A DNA stretch of 46,731 nt from NCBI GenBank assembly GCA_959606065.1, contig CAUHHV010000017.1:1-46731 (forward strand). The letters run 5' to 3'. The stretch comes from an uncultured Collinsella sp. (GTDB lineage Bacteria > Actinomycetota > Coriobacteriia > Coriobacteriales > Coriobacteriaceae). The translations under genes were made by a program, and so were the position numbers. Position 1 is the first letter of the stretch. Each line of letters opens with the position of its first letter. Below are positions 38,920 to 46,731 of this stretch, in pieces. The notes beneath the pieces are model-generated. The model was not told the DNA's origin. It saw only the letters and a list, made by a program, of their open reading frames with translations, and did no database searches.

Positions 38920-40133
38920 TAGCAACCGCCCTTGCGAACGACCTTGAATACCTTGCGCTTGACCACTCCGAGTTTGCTTCGGAAGCGCTGCTTGAGAGAC
39001 GGTTTAAAGTCGTACTTGGACATCAACCCCTCGATATCCATCCCTAAAGCAAGATCTTCCATAAACTCGTCGCGTTTCTCATACGGGACAACCGATTTGA
39101 CCAAGCTGGGGTTGCCAGCGAGAACCTGTTCGATGGTCGCATCGCCGCACTCAACCAAATCAGCGACCGCCTCAAAGGCCGCAACGCCTTTCTTGGTGTT
39201 GCAGATCACAGCGGAAACGCCTTTAGAACAATCAACCTCGGGATGGATTCCCTGGAATCCCCAGAAGTCACCCAGGGTGATATCGGAGCCGCAGCCCCTC
39301 TTGCCCGGACACACGAAACACGAGGGCCTCAGCGAAGCATTGGCCAAAAACGCCTTCATGTACCAGTCCTGATTGAAAATGGTGGATTCACAAGTAGAAG
39401 ATGGGTCTTTCTCCGCTATGTACGAGTACATAGCGGAGAAAGACAACCATCCGGTTGTTTTACTCCGCATATTAACGTCGCAGACGTTCGAGTCGCGGAG
39501 CGCATTTTTGTAGTCAATCCACTCCGACCATAGGCGCGGCGCCGGGACGCCGTGGCAGATAACGTCAACGGTGAGGAGAAGGGCGCTCTCCCCCGCCTTT
39601 CCCAGATAGCGCTTGAGGCCCGCGACCTGGCACGCGGTACCGGCGAAGAGCACGAGACGACCCGAGCGGATTGCATCGCGAACCCCCGCGTAGACCTCCC
39701 TGCCGACACGGCTCTGGACGTACTTGGAGCGCATGACACGATCGAGGGAGGCAGCGTCCTCGACCAGCACATGCTCGACGCGGCGGCAACCATTGGCCCA
39801 GGCGGCTCCGCAGACGACACCGCCGCCCGCGATCACGCCTTCTGCTAGGAGGCCAAAGATGCCGCCGCTGGAGGAAGCCTGCAACAGCTCACCGGACTTG
39901 CCCTTGGCCCAGCGAATCCAGAGGGCTTCGTCGCCCTTGCCCCCGCCAAGCGCGGGACACACCGACTCGCACGCATGGCACCCCACGCAGGCGCCTGTAT
40001 CGATAACGGGACTTAGGAAGCCGAACTTATCCTCCTGCATGGAGATGCACGACTTGGGGCACCTTGCGGCGCATGCGCCACAGCCGCAACAGGCATCGCC
40101 GAGCTTGGATATCTTCATCTTGTCATAAGACAC
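38919..40133 (-). CDS. F420H2 dehydrogenase beta-subunit-like Fe-S protein
   Basis: The 404-residue protein starts with two 4Fe-4S motifs, CCGCGACAARCP and CVGCHACESVCP. Next come the family segments SSSGGIFGLLAEGV near residue 90, FAGTACQVAGLKRYL near 165 and GDFWGFQGIHP near 290. In polysaccharide loci these proteins accompany pyruvyl transferases and are thought to act in sugar modification, but the reaction is not known. Here it is between the flippase (10 bases) and the acyltransferase, and a pyruvyl transferase is two genes away, which fits that pairing. Confidence 0.9.
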   Translation of the reverse strand: MSYDKMKISKLGDACCGCGACAARCPKSCISMQEDKFGFLSPVIDTGACVGCHACESVCPALGGGKGDEALWIRWAKGKSGELLQASSSGGIFGLLAEGVIAGGGVVCGAAWANGCRRVEHVLVEDAASLDRVMRSKYVQSRVGREVYAGVRDAIRSGRLVLFAGTACQVAGLKRYLGKAGESALLLTVDVICHGVPAPRLWSEWIDYKNALRDSNVCDVNMRSKTTGWLSFSAMYSYIAEKDPSSTCESTIFNQDWYMKAFLANASLRPSCFVCPGKRGCGSDITLGDFWGFQGIHPEVDCSKGVSAVICNTKKGVAAFEAVADLVECGDATIEQVLAGNPSLVKSVVPYEKRDEFMEDLALGMDIEGLMSKYDFKPSLKQRFRSKLGVVKRKVFKVVRKGGC

Positions 40134-40142
40134 AGCGAACTC

Positions 40143-41648
40143 CTAACGAAGGAACGGCAGCCGAGCAGCAAGCATCTTCTTCTCGTCGGCATCGAGGACG
40201 AACGCCCACATGGCAGCCATGAACAGGACGGTGTAGACGGCACCCCAGCAGAGGAACAACGCCCATCCAGTGACGGGCATGAAGGCTGATCCCAGCAGGC
40301 ATGCTGCGAGGACACAAGCGGAGACCAGCAGCACGGGAAGGTTGCGGCGCCAGTAGAAAACCATATCAAGCCCAATCCTCTTCTGGTAATACCAGTTCAT
40401 AAAGAGGCCGTTGCCCAAAGATATGCTCAGAATGTAGGCAATGGCCGGAGCCCAGAAGCCCAGAACAGGTGACATAGCCCCAGTGAACATAACGTTGATG
40501 CCCGCCATACAGAGATAAACAACGGATCGAGCCTTGTGCTTGTTCTTGGCGCGCTGAATCTCGATACCCGTGTTCTGACACAGGGGGATGCCCAGCGGCA
40601 GCGCCATGGCGCAGATGAGCCAGTACGCGTCCATGAAACCCTCACCCGCCCACTTTGCGATGAAAAAACGGCCGAGGAGGACGAATCCGCAGTACACCCA
40701 GCAGAATAGAAACATCTGGTAGCGCCCCACGCGAGTCATAAGAAGGGTGAGTTCGCTGTTGTCATCGCTTTCAGCCACGATGCGGTTAATCTTCGGCACG
40801 AAGACGTTAGACATTACGGTAGATAGCGAGACAAAGATGCTGCGCACCTGAAGCGAAATCGCGAACACAGAGACGGTAATAGCACTTGTAAGCGCACCGA
40901 GGATCATATTAGGAACGCTTTGATTAACTAACTCACAAATCTGATTACCAAAAATCCATGCGCTAAAAGCAGCAATTGCCCTAAAGAGAGTTCCATCAAA
41001 GTGGGAGACATCAAACCTCATACCGAGCTTACCAATAGCAAAGCGGCAATTTAGAGCCAGCAACGTTAGGGTAACCGCAAGTTGCGCGACCGCAACGCCT
41101 ACAGCACCCAGTCCCAAATTAAGCAGAACGAACGCAACGCCGGGGGTCGCAAGTGAAGTAAACATCTGCCGCGACTGCTGGAACTTGAACTGCTCATGAG
41201 CAAGAATATATGCATCGAAGACCGTGGAGAACAAAGTGGCCGTAACGTTCACCGTCATGATGATCATGAGTTCGCCAGCAAGCCCCACCTGATTTGATGT
41301 GAAGCTACCAGAAAAGAACGCTCCTACATTTGCCGAAAAGAGAAGACCAAGCGAAAGCGCCACAGTGCAGACCACGATATATAGAACGAGGTACATACCA
41401 TTGAGTCTACGAATGGCGGATTCATCGCCTTTTGCCTTTTCCTGCGTATAAAAACGAATGTAAGCCTCAGAGAATCCGAAAGTGAGCAGGGTGAGAGAAA
41501 ATACGAATGAATTCGAAGTTTGATAGACGCCATAGTCAGCCTGGCCCACAAAAGCAAGGAGCATAGGCGTGTATATCAAGTTAACCAGGTTTTTTACAAT
41601 AATATTCAGATACCCGAGAACGGCCCCCGCCTTGCGCTGACTAACCAC
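40143..41648 (-). CDS. Oligosaccharide flippase (Wzx-type)
   Basis: A GTG at 41648 after GGGAGGG gives 501 residues; a more upstream frame to 41684 would overlap the pyruvyl transferase by 44 bases. The product has 12-14 hydrophobic helices and the MATE/Wzx start (GYLNIIVKNLVNLIYTPMLL, then GQADYGVYQ). It would move lipid-linked repeat units from the cytoplasmic to the outer face of the membrane. It sits between the pyruvyl transferase and the Fe-S protein. Confidence 0.88.
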   Translation of the reverse strand: MVSQRKAGAVLGYLNIIVKNLVNLIYTPMLLAFVGQADYGVYQTSNSFVFSLTLLTFGFSEAYIRFYTQEKAKGDESAIRRLNGMYLVLYIVVCTVALSLGLLFSANVGAFFSGSFTSNQVGLAGELMIIMTVNVTATLFSTVFDAYILAHEQFKFQQSRQMFTSLATPGVAFVLLNLGLGAVGVAVAQLAVTLTLLALNCRFAIGKLGMRFDVSHFDGTLFRAIAAFSAWIFGNQICELVNQSVPNMILGALTSAITVSVFAISLQVRSIFVSLSTVMSNVFVPKINRIVAESDDNSELTLLMTRVGRYQMFLFCWVYCGFVLLGRFFIAKWAGEGFMDAYWLICAMALPLGIPLCQNTGIEIQRAKNKHKARSVVYLCMAGINVMFTGAMSPVLGFWAPAIAYILSISLGNGLFMNWYYQKRIGLDMVFYWRRNLPVLLVSACVLAACLLGSAFMPVTGWALFLCWGAVYTVLFMAAMWAFVLDADEKKMLAARLPFLR

Positions 41649-42732
41649 AAGCGCCCTCCCGCCAATTGGGAAGCTGCTCATCAAGACAGCCTTCGAGGTA
41701 GTTCATAAACTTATCTCGTTCGCGATTGATAGCCTCAGGCACCCCATCGTAGTTGCCCGCGAGAGAAAGATCGTAACTCGGTGAACCGTAGATCTTCTCC
41801 TCGATACCGAGCATCTGAGACAGCTGCTCAAGGCGGCTAAACATACTCGCTCCACCCTCGCGATGCACGATGGTAAGCGGCGTCTGGAGAATTGAGCTGA
41901 AGACGGCGGCATGAAACGAATCCGTAACCACGTGCGACGCGTGGTCAATAAGCGAGATGAACTCGGCCGGTCCGGCGTCTGGCTCACCAGGCTTCTGGCG
42001 GTCAGATAGCGAGACAACGGGAATACGTCCGTCATTAGTGGCTTTTTTCAAAATTTTAGTCGCTTCAAAACCTGCGCCGCCCAACAGATACGTGAAGACG
42101 TAAGGTTCCCTGGGTGTGAGAGAATTATTAGCAACAGCTCGCCATTCCTCAGCAGGCAGAACGAGCGTAGGGTCACAAACGACCACCGCGTCTCTGCCAG
42201 AACATTTATTGATAAGCTCGGCGCCGCGTTTCTCTCTTACGGAGAGACTATGAAACCCGTAAACGCCCTTGGAGATTCGGCGTGCCTGTTTGGGCTCGAG
42301 TGTATCAAGGCCGATGCTTGGAGCAAGGGCAATGCGCTGCTCGGGTCGAGCAAAGGTGAGGAAAAACCAATCCTCCATATAGGCAAAATAGAGCGGGTTC
42401 CAAGTCTGATCAGAACCAACAGAAAAGCAGGAAAAGCGAGAGGCGAGATCGGCAGTGTCTTTAACGGTTTCAATGACGATGTTATCGTTAAACCGAACAA
42501 AAGCCAACCGACGAGCAAAAGACATCCCCTCTTCAGGATCTTCGACTTTACGACCTAGAAATTTTTTAATGAAAGCTTTAGAATCGCGGATGAAGTTCGG
42601 ACGTTCTTCAATCTCAAGCAGCGAGCAATTGAAACCAAGCTTACGGTAGATGGCGGTCGATGCATAAGCTTGGAGTCGATTGCCATAGTTAAAGAGACCG
42701 GAAAGAGTCACTACTCCAATGGAATGCTTCAT
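41641..42732 (-). CDS. Polysaccharide pyruvyl transferase family protein
   Basis: An ATG at 42732, eight bases after GGAGG, gives 363 residues; the frame opens 5 codons earlier but has no site. The N-terminus MKHSIGVVTLSGLFNYGNRLQAYA is typical (NYGNRLQ), then FSVGSDQTWNP near residue 110 and DHASHVVTDSFHAAVFS near 265-285, a family hallmark. It adds a pyruvate ketal to a sugar, or related modification. The stop overlaps the flippase start. Confidence 0.9.
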   Translation of the reverse strand: MKHSIGVVTLSGLFNYGNRLQAYASTAIYRKLGFNCSLLEIEERPNFIRDSKAFIKKFLGRKVEDPEEGMSFARRLAFVRFNDNIVIETVKDTADLASRFSCFSVGSDQTWNPLYFAYMEDWFFLTFARPEQRIALAPSIGLDTLEPKQARRISKGVYGFHSLSVREKRGAELINKCSGRDAVVVCDPTLVLPAEEWRAVANNSLTPREPYVFTYLLGGAGFEATKILKKATNDGRIPVVSLSDRQKPGEPDAGPAEFISLIDHASHVVTDSFHAAVFSSILQTPLTIVHREGGASMFSRLEQLSQMLGIEEKIYGSPSYDLSLAGNYDGVPEAINRERDKFMNYLEGCLDEQLPNWREGACG

Positions 42733-42865
42733 GAATTTTGCCTCCATAATTAGTTAGTTAGACTATGTGCCAACATTTAATTACCTGAAGTCATCTCTTG
42801 ATGACATTATGTACAGGTGTTAACTATTTTAAATTGCCTTGATTATCAACTTTATTCGAACACCT

Positions 42866-42901
42866 CCCACATTCATCCGCATATGTGCGGATGAATGTGG
42901 G
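42866..42901. repeat. 16-base inverted repeat in the intergenic region
   Basis: Perfect 16-base arms (42866-42881 and 42886-42901) with a 4-base loop lie between the family-2 glycosyltransferase gene and the pyruvyl transferase gene. No strong T tract follows on either strand, so it is weaker than the other terminators; it may be a terminator, an attenuator or an mRNA end. Confidence 0.7.
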
Positions 42902-42979
42902 AACCCGATAACTAACTTTGGGAGTGAGCCATCAGCTCAATGTGTTCGGCTGAGATCGGGAATCAACCAGATTGAAAAA

Positions 42980-44007
42980 TCACTCAAGCGCATCAAGTAG
43001 TTTGCAAACGCAAGCAGCCAAGAAATAGTAATCTCTTTCAAGCAGTTTGATTCGCAGACGAATATCGACCCTAGTCCCTTCAAGGCAAGGCCGAGAAAGG
43101 CAAGCCTCAAACCAGGGAAGAGAAGACAATCTTTCCATTTCTTTAGCCAAACAGCGAATGGTTCGCCCCGCAGCAAGCCTTCTCATGTCGTGAGAGATAA
43201 CCAACAGACTGTTTCGGTTGAGCGTTTTCAACAAGTCTTGTCGCTTTTCCATGCTATCCAGAAAAACCGAAACAACGTTTTCTACAAGCGCTTGTTGCTT
43301 ACAATATTCAAAAGAAAAAAAGCCATGTGTCGTCGAAATACAGTTGGGCCGATAATAATATAAAGCTTTGTCATAAAGATAAAACTTCTCAGCAGACCCA
43401 AGGACGCCAACCATCTCAAGCCTGTCTTCGCACATGCGTAAACCTTTAGAAAACTGACAGTCGCCAATGCCGAGACATTGACGACGTATAGCCTTTGAAG
43501 CAAGATTGTTTAGCTGATAACCTGACGAAAAAGCCGCAATGACTTTTTCTTTCGAAACGGGGCCTACACCATTTGCATCTAAGCATGAGTAATCAACTAG
43601 AAAATGTTCTTCATTCTTTTGATCCGTCATATTAAACAATAAAACGTCACAGGAACTTTGACAAATCGCTTTATGAATTTCATAAAGCGACGCTTTGCTA
43701 TTGAGCTCGTCATCAGAATCAAGACATATGACATACCTGCCTTGTGCCTGCGCGAATGCGCGCCTTCTCGCCAAAAAAGGACCTGAATTTTCATCCATCC
43801 TTATAAGCGTAAACCGTCCTGCAAGCGCGGGCTCACTCACCACAAAGCGTTTTACGACATCCAGAGTCAAATCCGTAGAGCAATCATCACAAACAATTAA
43901 CTCCCAATCCTCAAACGTCTGCGACACGACACTTGCTAAGCAGTCCAAAACGAAACCGCACGCATTGAAGGTTGGGATGCATATTGAAAAAAAGGGTCAG
44001 AGCTCAT
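42980..44007 (-). pseudogene. Family-2 glycosyltransferase with a 1-base shift in an A7 run
   Basis: GGGAGGATT precedes an ATG at 44007 that begins MSSDPFF. In the run of seven A on the + strand (43987-43993) one base appears missing: with eight, the frame would continue as SICIPTFNACGFV and join the long reading frame that starts (TTG) at 43948. That frame has the GT-A core: CDDCSTD near the start, LIRMDENSGP, and ICLDSDDEL, the DxD. It is a GT2 sugar transferase for the repeat unit. Either the gene is phase-variable or dead, or the run is a sequencing error. A shorter protein from the TTG at 43948 would lack the first strand of the fold. Confidence 0.75.
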
Positions 44008-44099
44008 AATCCTCCCATAACTTAAAAGCTAACTAATCCATCGAAAAAAGAACAAAGAATTCAACGAAATGTTTTGGTATCGACATAATTCGCTCGCAT

Positions 44100-45221
44100 C
44101 TAGAAGATTTGATTTGCGAAAACATAAGGGACCACTTCATTATTCAAACAGACAAAATAATAGTCATAAGAAAACGCGACGCAGACAATAACGATGGCAA
44201 TGACATTGGCCCAACGTTCCGCCTTTCCGTAGATACAGCTCACAATTTTTGGAAGAAGCAGGATTGAAAAATAGATGAAGAACAATCCAAACCTATAGAG
44301 CCAAAGAGAGATTATGGAAAGCGCAAAAGCAAGCACGCCAAACAATACGAGAAGGGCAAGTTGCATCAGCTCAATCGAGTCAGATTCTTCCCCACCACAA
44401 GACATAAACATTGAGGCGGCAAACCCAAGCGTCACATAAATGGCAATAAATTCAATAATGGTTCTCAGGCTTGACCCTTCTGTCAGCTTTGAACCAGAGA
44501 GATAATCTGAATAAAACCCAAAAGAAGCTAGAAGGTTCATCATAGGCTGAGCAAGCAAAAGCAAGACAACCATAGCTATCCCCAAAAAGCATAATTTTAT
44601 TCCAAGAGAAAAACTCCTACCATTTGCCAATTCGCAGATCGGATAAATTAAAAAGGCAAACACCGAAGAACTATGAAATGAACACGCAATGATACCCATT
44701 AAGAAAAACCAAAATATCGTTTTTTTTCGAGACATTAGAGCCCAGCCAAGCAAAAGAAACCCCATTGCCATCATCTGTCGCATGGCATTAAAGGTCATCG
44801 GGTAGAACACAAGCGCAAAAACAACCATAGCAATCGGCATGTTCTCTTTGCAAGAAATGCAGACAGAAAGAATGACCGGAATAACTGTTATCAATTCAAT
44901 TGTAAAAAAATACCAAAATGGCGTTGAGCCGATTTGCGATGCGAGCCACATTATGGCCTTGGCTAAAGGCGCCCACGGTGCAAATTGGCTAAAGAAGAAA
45001 AAATGATTAAATGAGCTAGTTCTAGCAACATAATAAGCCTCGATACCATAACCTCCGGTATCGGTACCTACGGTATAGCCGCGAGCACCTGAAAAAAAGG
45101 AGAAAATAAACGCGACTCCCATAAGAAGCATCAGGCGGGGCATACCCTTGCCTCGATTTAAATTTACGGCGATCATCGACAAAATCGAAGTTACAGCGGC
45201 GATAAAATAATATGTGATCAA
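44100..45221 (-). CDS. EpsG-like polysaccharide polymerase / membrane protein
   Basis: A TTG at 45221 follows the GGGGG of the upstream gene's last codons and gives about 373 residues, but the start is uncertain, since the frame is open to 45275. About ten to eleven hydrophobic helices, a YTVGTDTGGYGIEAYY loop near the front (EpsG-family DTxxY motif) and the FYPMTFNAMRQMMAMGF segment near residue 150 are seen. EpsG proteins polymerise or help polymerise exopolysaccharide. It overlaps or abuts the glycosyltransferase gene on the right. Confidence 0.82.
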   Translation of the reverse strand: MITYYFIAAVTSILSMIAVNLNRGKGMPRLMLLMGVAFIFSFFSGARGYTVGTDTGGYGIEAYYVARTSSFNHFFFFSQFAPWAPLAKAIMWLASQIGSTPFWYFFTIELITVIPVILSVCISCKENMPIAMVVFALVFYPMTFNAMRQMMAMGFLLLGWALMSRKKTIFWFFLMGIIACSFHSSSVFAFLIYPICELANGRSFSLGIKLCFLGIAMVVLLLLAQPMMNLLASFGFYSDYLSGSKLTEGSSLRTIIEFIAIYVTLGFAASMFMSCGGEESDSIELMQLALLVLFGVLAFALSIISLWLYRFGLFFIYFSILLLPKIVSCIYGKAERWANVIAIVIVCVAFSYDYYFVCLNNEVVPYVFANQIF

Positions 45222-45225
45222 TGTG

Positions 45226-46197
45226 TCAAATGCCCCCGCTCGTTTTCTTTTTCTGCTTAGCACTCTTCGCAACAACTATAAGCTGACCTAGCTTACGCGC
45301 GCCCTTTTTCCAACAGCCACTCCTGAATAGATAGAAAAGCGCGCACAAAAGGGATCTCGTGTTTCCGGCTGAAATATAGAAATCCAAGCAGCGTTTGTCT
45401 TCGGGGCTGATTTCATCCCCGAAAATCTCTCGAAAAGCCACAGCCTGTTCAATGGTTGACCTAAAACGCTCGAGCATAAAGGTCGTATCTTTAGCCCTTT
45501 TAATCGGAGCGTATTCGCCGGCGCCCAGCTCATTATTGTCGTGTTGTCGATAAAGTGATAGTGCAGAATCAACGTAACCGATTGCCCCGAAAGCGGACAC
45601 AACAAGAATCATCCACCAATCATGCATCTCAATTGATGAGCAGTCATCAATAATCAGATTGGCGTCGATTGCTGCTCTATTAAGCAATATGGAACAGCCA
45701 GCCGCGACGTTCTGAGCAAGCAGATATTTAAAAGCAACTCTGCGCGTATCATAATTACAGGCGTCCTCAAAAGAAGCGTGGATTATGTTGAGATTGCTGT
45801 CGACAACTTTCATGTCACAAAACACTAGTAAAGGAACGCCCCCGGCATGTCTAATTTCCAAGCAGCTCATAGCTTCCAGGCAATCCTTAATTTTATCCGG
45901 TAACCAAACATCATCCTGGTCGCAAAACATGCAATAAGGAGCGTCCGAGCAGGTCATGAGTGAGAAAAAATTCTCCTTAGCCCCCCCGTGCTTAACACCC
46001 TCGGAAACTATTCGAATGCGCCCATCCTCAGCCGCATAACGGCGCACAACATCAAGAGTGCCGTCGGTCGAGCAGTCGTCTGAGACTAACAGGCGCCAGT
46101 TCTTGTAAGACTGTCGCTGGATGGATTCAATCTGTTCCGCAATGAAGCGCTCACCATTGTAGGTGGCCATAAGTATGTCGATAAGGGGTTCAGTCAA
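45226..46197 (-). CDS. Family-2 glycosyltransferase
   Basis: A TTG at 46197, six bases after GGAGG and right after the RmlD stop, gives 323 residues; the ATG-like starts further upstream lie inside rmlD. The GT-A fold is clear: DILMATYNGERFIAEQIESI at the start, VSDDCSTDGTLD near residue 40 and MFCDQDDVWLPDKI, the DxD-type motif with QDD. MHDWWMILVVSAFGAIGYVD in the middle is common in rhamnosyltransferase-like GT2 proteins. It likely transfers a sugar, possibly rhamnose, given the RmlD neighbour. Confidence 0.9.
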   Translation of the reverse strand: MTEPLIDILMATYNGERFIAEQIESIQRQSYKNWRLLVSDDCSTDGTLDVVRRYAAEDGRIRIVSEGVKHGGAKENFFSLMTCSDAPYCMFCDQDDVWLPDKIKDCLEAMSCLEIRHAGGVPLLVFCDMKVVDSNLNIIHASFEDACNYDTRRVAFKYLLAQNVAAGCSILLNRAAIDANLIIDDCSSIEMHDWWMILVVSAFGAIGYVDSALSLYRQHDNNELGAGEYAPIKRAKDTTFMLERFRSTIEQAVAFREIFGDEISPEDKRCLDFYISAGNTRSLLCALFYLFRSGCWKKGARKLGQLIVVAKSAKQKKKTSGGI

Positions 46198-46198
46198 A

Positions 46199-46731
46199 TT
46201 AAACCTCCGAGGTTTGCTCAATAAACTCCTGAAGATACTCCCCCAGCTCTTCCTCCCAGTCGGGCATGTGGAATCCAGCAGCCTCAAGCTTGGACAGGTC
46301 GAGCGCGGAGTGGACCGGGCGCGGGGCGATGGGGCCGGCGGCGTTCGCGTAGTAGTCCGCGGTGCTCACGGGCACGACCCTGTCGCCGTTGCCGTTGGCG
46401 GCCTCGAAGACGGCGCGGGCGATGTCGGCCCAGGACTTCACGGCGCCGGAGCCCGTGCAGTCGTAGGTGCCGTAGGGGGCGTGCGTCCCCAGCACGTGGA
46501 AGATGGCCTCGGCCATGTCGCGTGTGAAGGTCAGGCGGCCCAGCTGGTCGTCCACGACGGTGACCCGCTCGAGCCCGTCCTCGGGGTCGGCGACGCGGTC
46601 GGACAGGCCCCTCATGGTCTTGACGAAGTTGTGCCCCTCGCCGATGACCCAGGAGCTGCGCATGATGTAGTGGCGGGGGCACCCGGCCACGGCGATGTCG
46701 CCGGCGGCCTTGGTCTGGCCGTAGACGGACA
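46199..46731 (-). CDS. rmlD: dTDP-4-dehydrorhamnose reductase, C-terminal part (partial)
   Basis: The frame is open to the right edge, so the N-terminal NAD(P)H Rossmann part is outside. The visible 177 codons begin SVYGQTKAAGD, which contains the catalytic Y-x-x-x-K, and include RSSWVIGEGHNFV, VVDDQLGRLTFTRDMA and RPVHSALDLSKLEAAGF, all RmlD hallmarks. It reduces dTDP-4-dehydrorhamnose to dTDP-L-rhamnose. This supports a rhamnose-containing polysaccharide. Whether it is fused to an epimerase domain upstream cannot be told. Confidence 0.9.
   Translation of the reverse strand, partial: SVYGQTKAAGDIAVAGCPRHYIMRSSWVIGEGHNFVKTMRGLSDRVADPEDGLERVTVVDDQLGRLTFTRDMAEAIFHVLGTHAPYGTYDCTGSGAVKSWADIARAVFEAANGNGDRVVPVSTADYYANAAGPIAPRPVHSALDLSKLEAAGFHMPDWEEELGEYLQEFIEQTSEV

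Overview
The window looks like a chromosomal segment of a GC-rich gut actinomycete of the class Coriobacteriia, most likely Collinsella or a close relative. I base this on the style of the housekeeping proteins, the arrangement of the co-directional core operon, the recognisable Collinsella-type surface and transglutaminase-like proteins, and the lower-GC accessory genes next to it. The genus is inference from memory of protein families, not a database result. No rRNA, CRISPR array, phage structural gene or plasmid function is visible.

Layout. 1-324 is the C-terminal end of a sensor histidine kinase on the + strand, followed by about 600 bases with little coding signal, a tRNA-Pro(GGG) gene and its terminator. 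From 18176 down to 1088 runs one long, tightly packed minus-strand core block: ABC-F ATPase, small membrane protein, site-2 protease, scpA, scpB, rluB-type pseudouridine synthase, cmk, plsC, ispH, a DUF512 radical SAM protein, der, plsY, gpsA, rpe, a cysteine desulfurase, a NIF3 protein, a zinc-ribbon coiled-coil protein and coaBC. Many neighbours overlap by 4-14 bases or lie within about 10 bases, so translational coupling is likely. The block joins phospholipid synthesis (gpsA, plsY, plsC), chromosome segregation (scpAB), ribosome assembly and modification (der, rluB, ABC-F), isoprenoid synthesis (ispH) and coenzyme A synthesis (coaBC).

18150-19550 is a junction made of a near-perfect 572-base direct duplication. 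Each copy carries a tRNA-Ala(GGC) gene, its promoter and terminator, and a 164-base element with 31-base perfect inverted ends. A CAU-anticodon tRNA gene lies between the copies.

19555-35666 is an accessory and defence island on the minus strand. It holds a predicted DUF559-like nuclease protein, tRNA-Val(CAC), a DUF3825 protein, a four-gene toxin-antitoxin-like operon (DUF3990 ADP-ribosyltransferase-like, XRE regulator, small antitoxin-like protein, Doc/Fic protein) behind a large symmetric operator, a solitary MNT nucleotidyltransferase, an AbiL/RloAB-like pair whose RloB gene has an in-frame amber stop, an FRG-domain protein, an LPxTD surface protein, a large protein with a PD-(D/E)XK-like N-terminus, and a complete Gabija pair (GajA, GajB) preceded by a membrane-anchored coiled-coil protein.

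35934-37937 is a decayed transglutaminase-type surface gene cut short next to a degenerate IS3-family element. From 37963 to the right edge is a minus-strand exopolysaccharide or capsule locus: RmlD (partial), two family-2 glycosyltransferases (one frameshifted at an A7 run), an EpsG-like polymerase, polysaccharide pyruvyl transferase, Wzx flippase, F420H2 dehydrogenase beta-like protein and an acyltransferase. Together these would make, decorate, export and polymerise a repeat-unit glycan.
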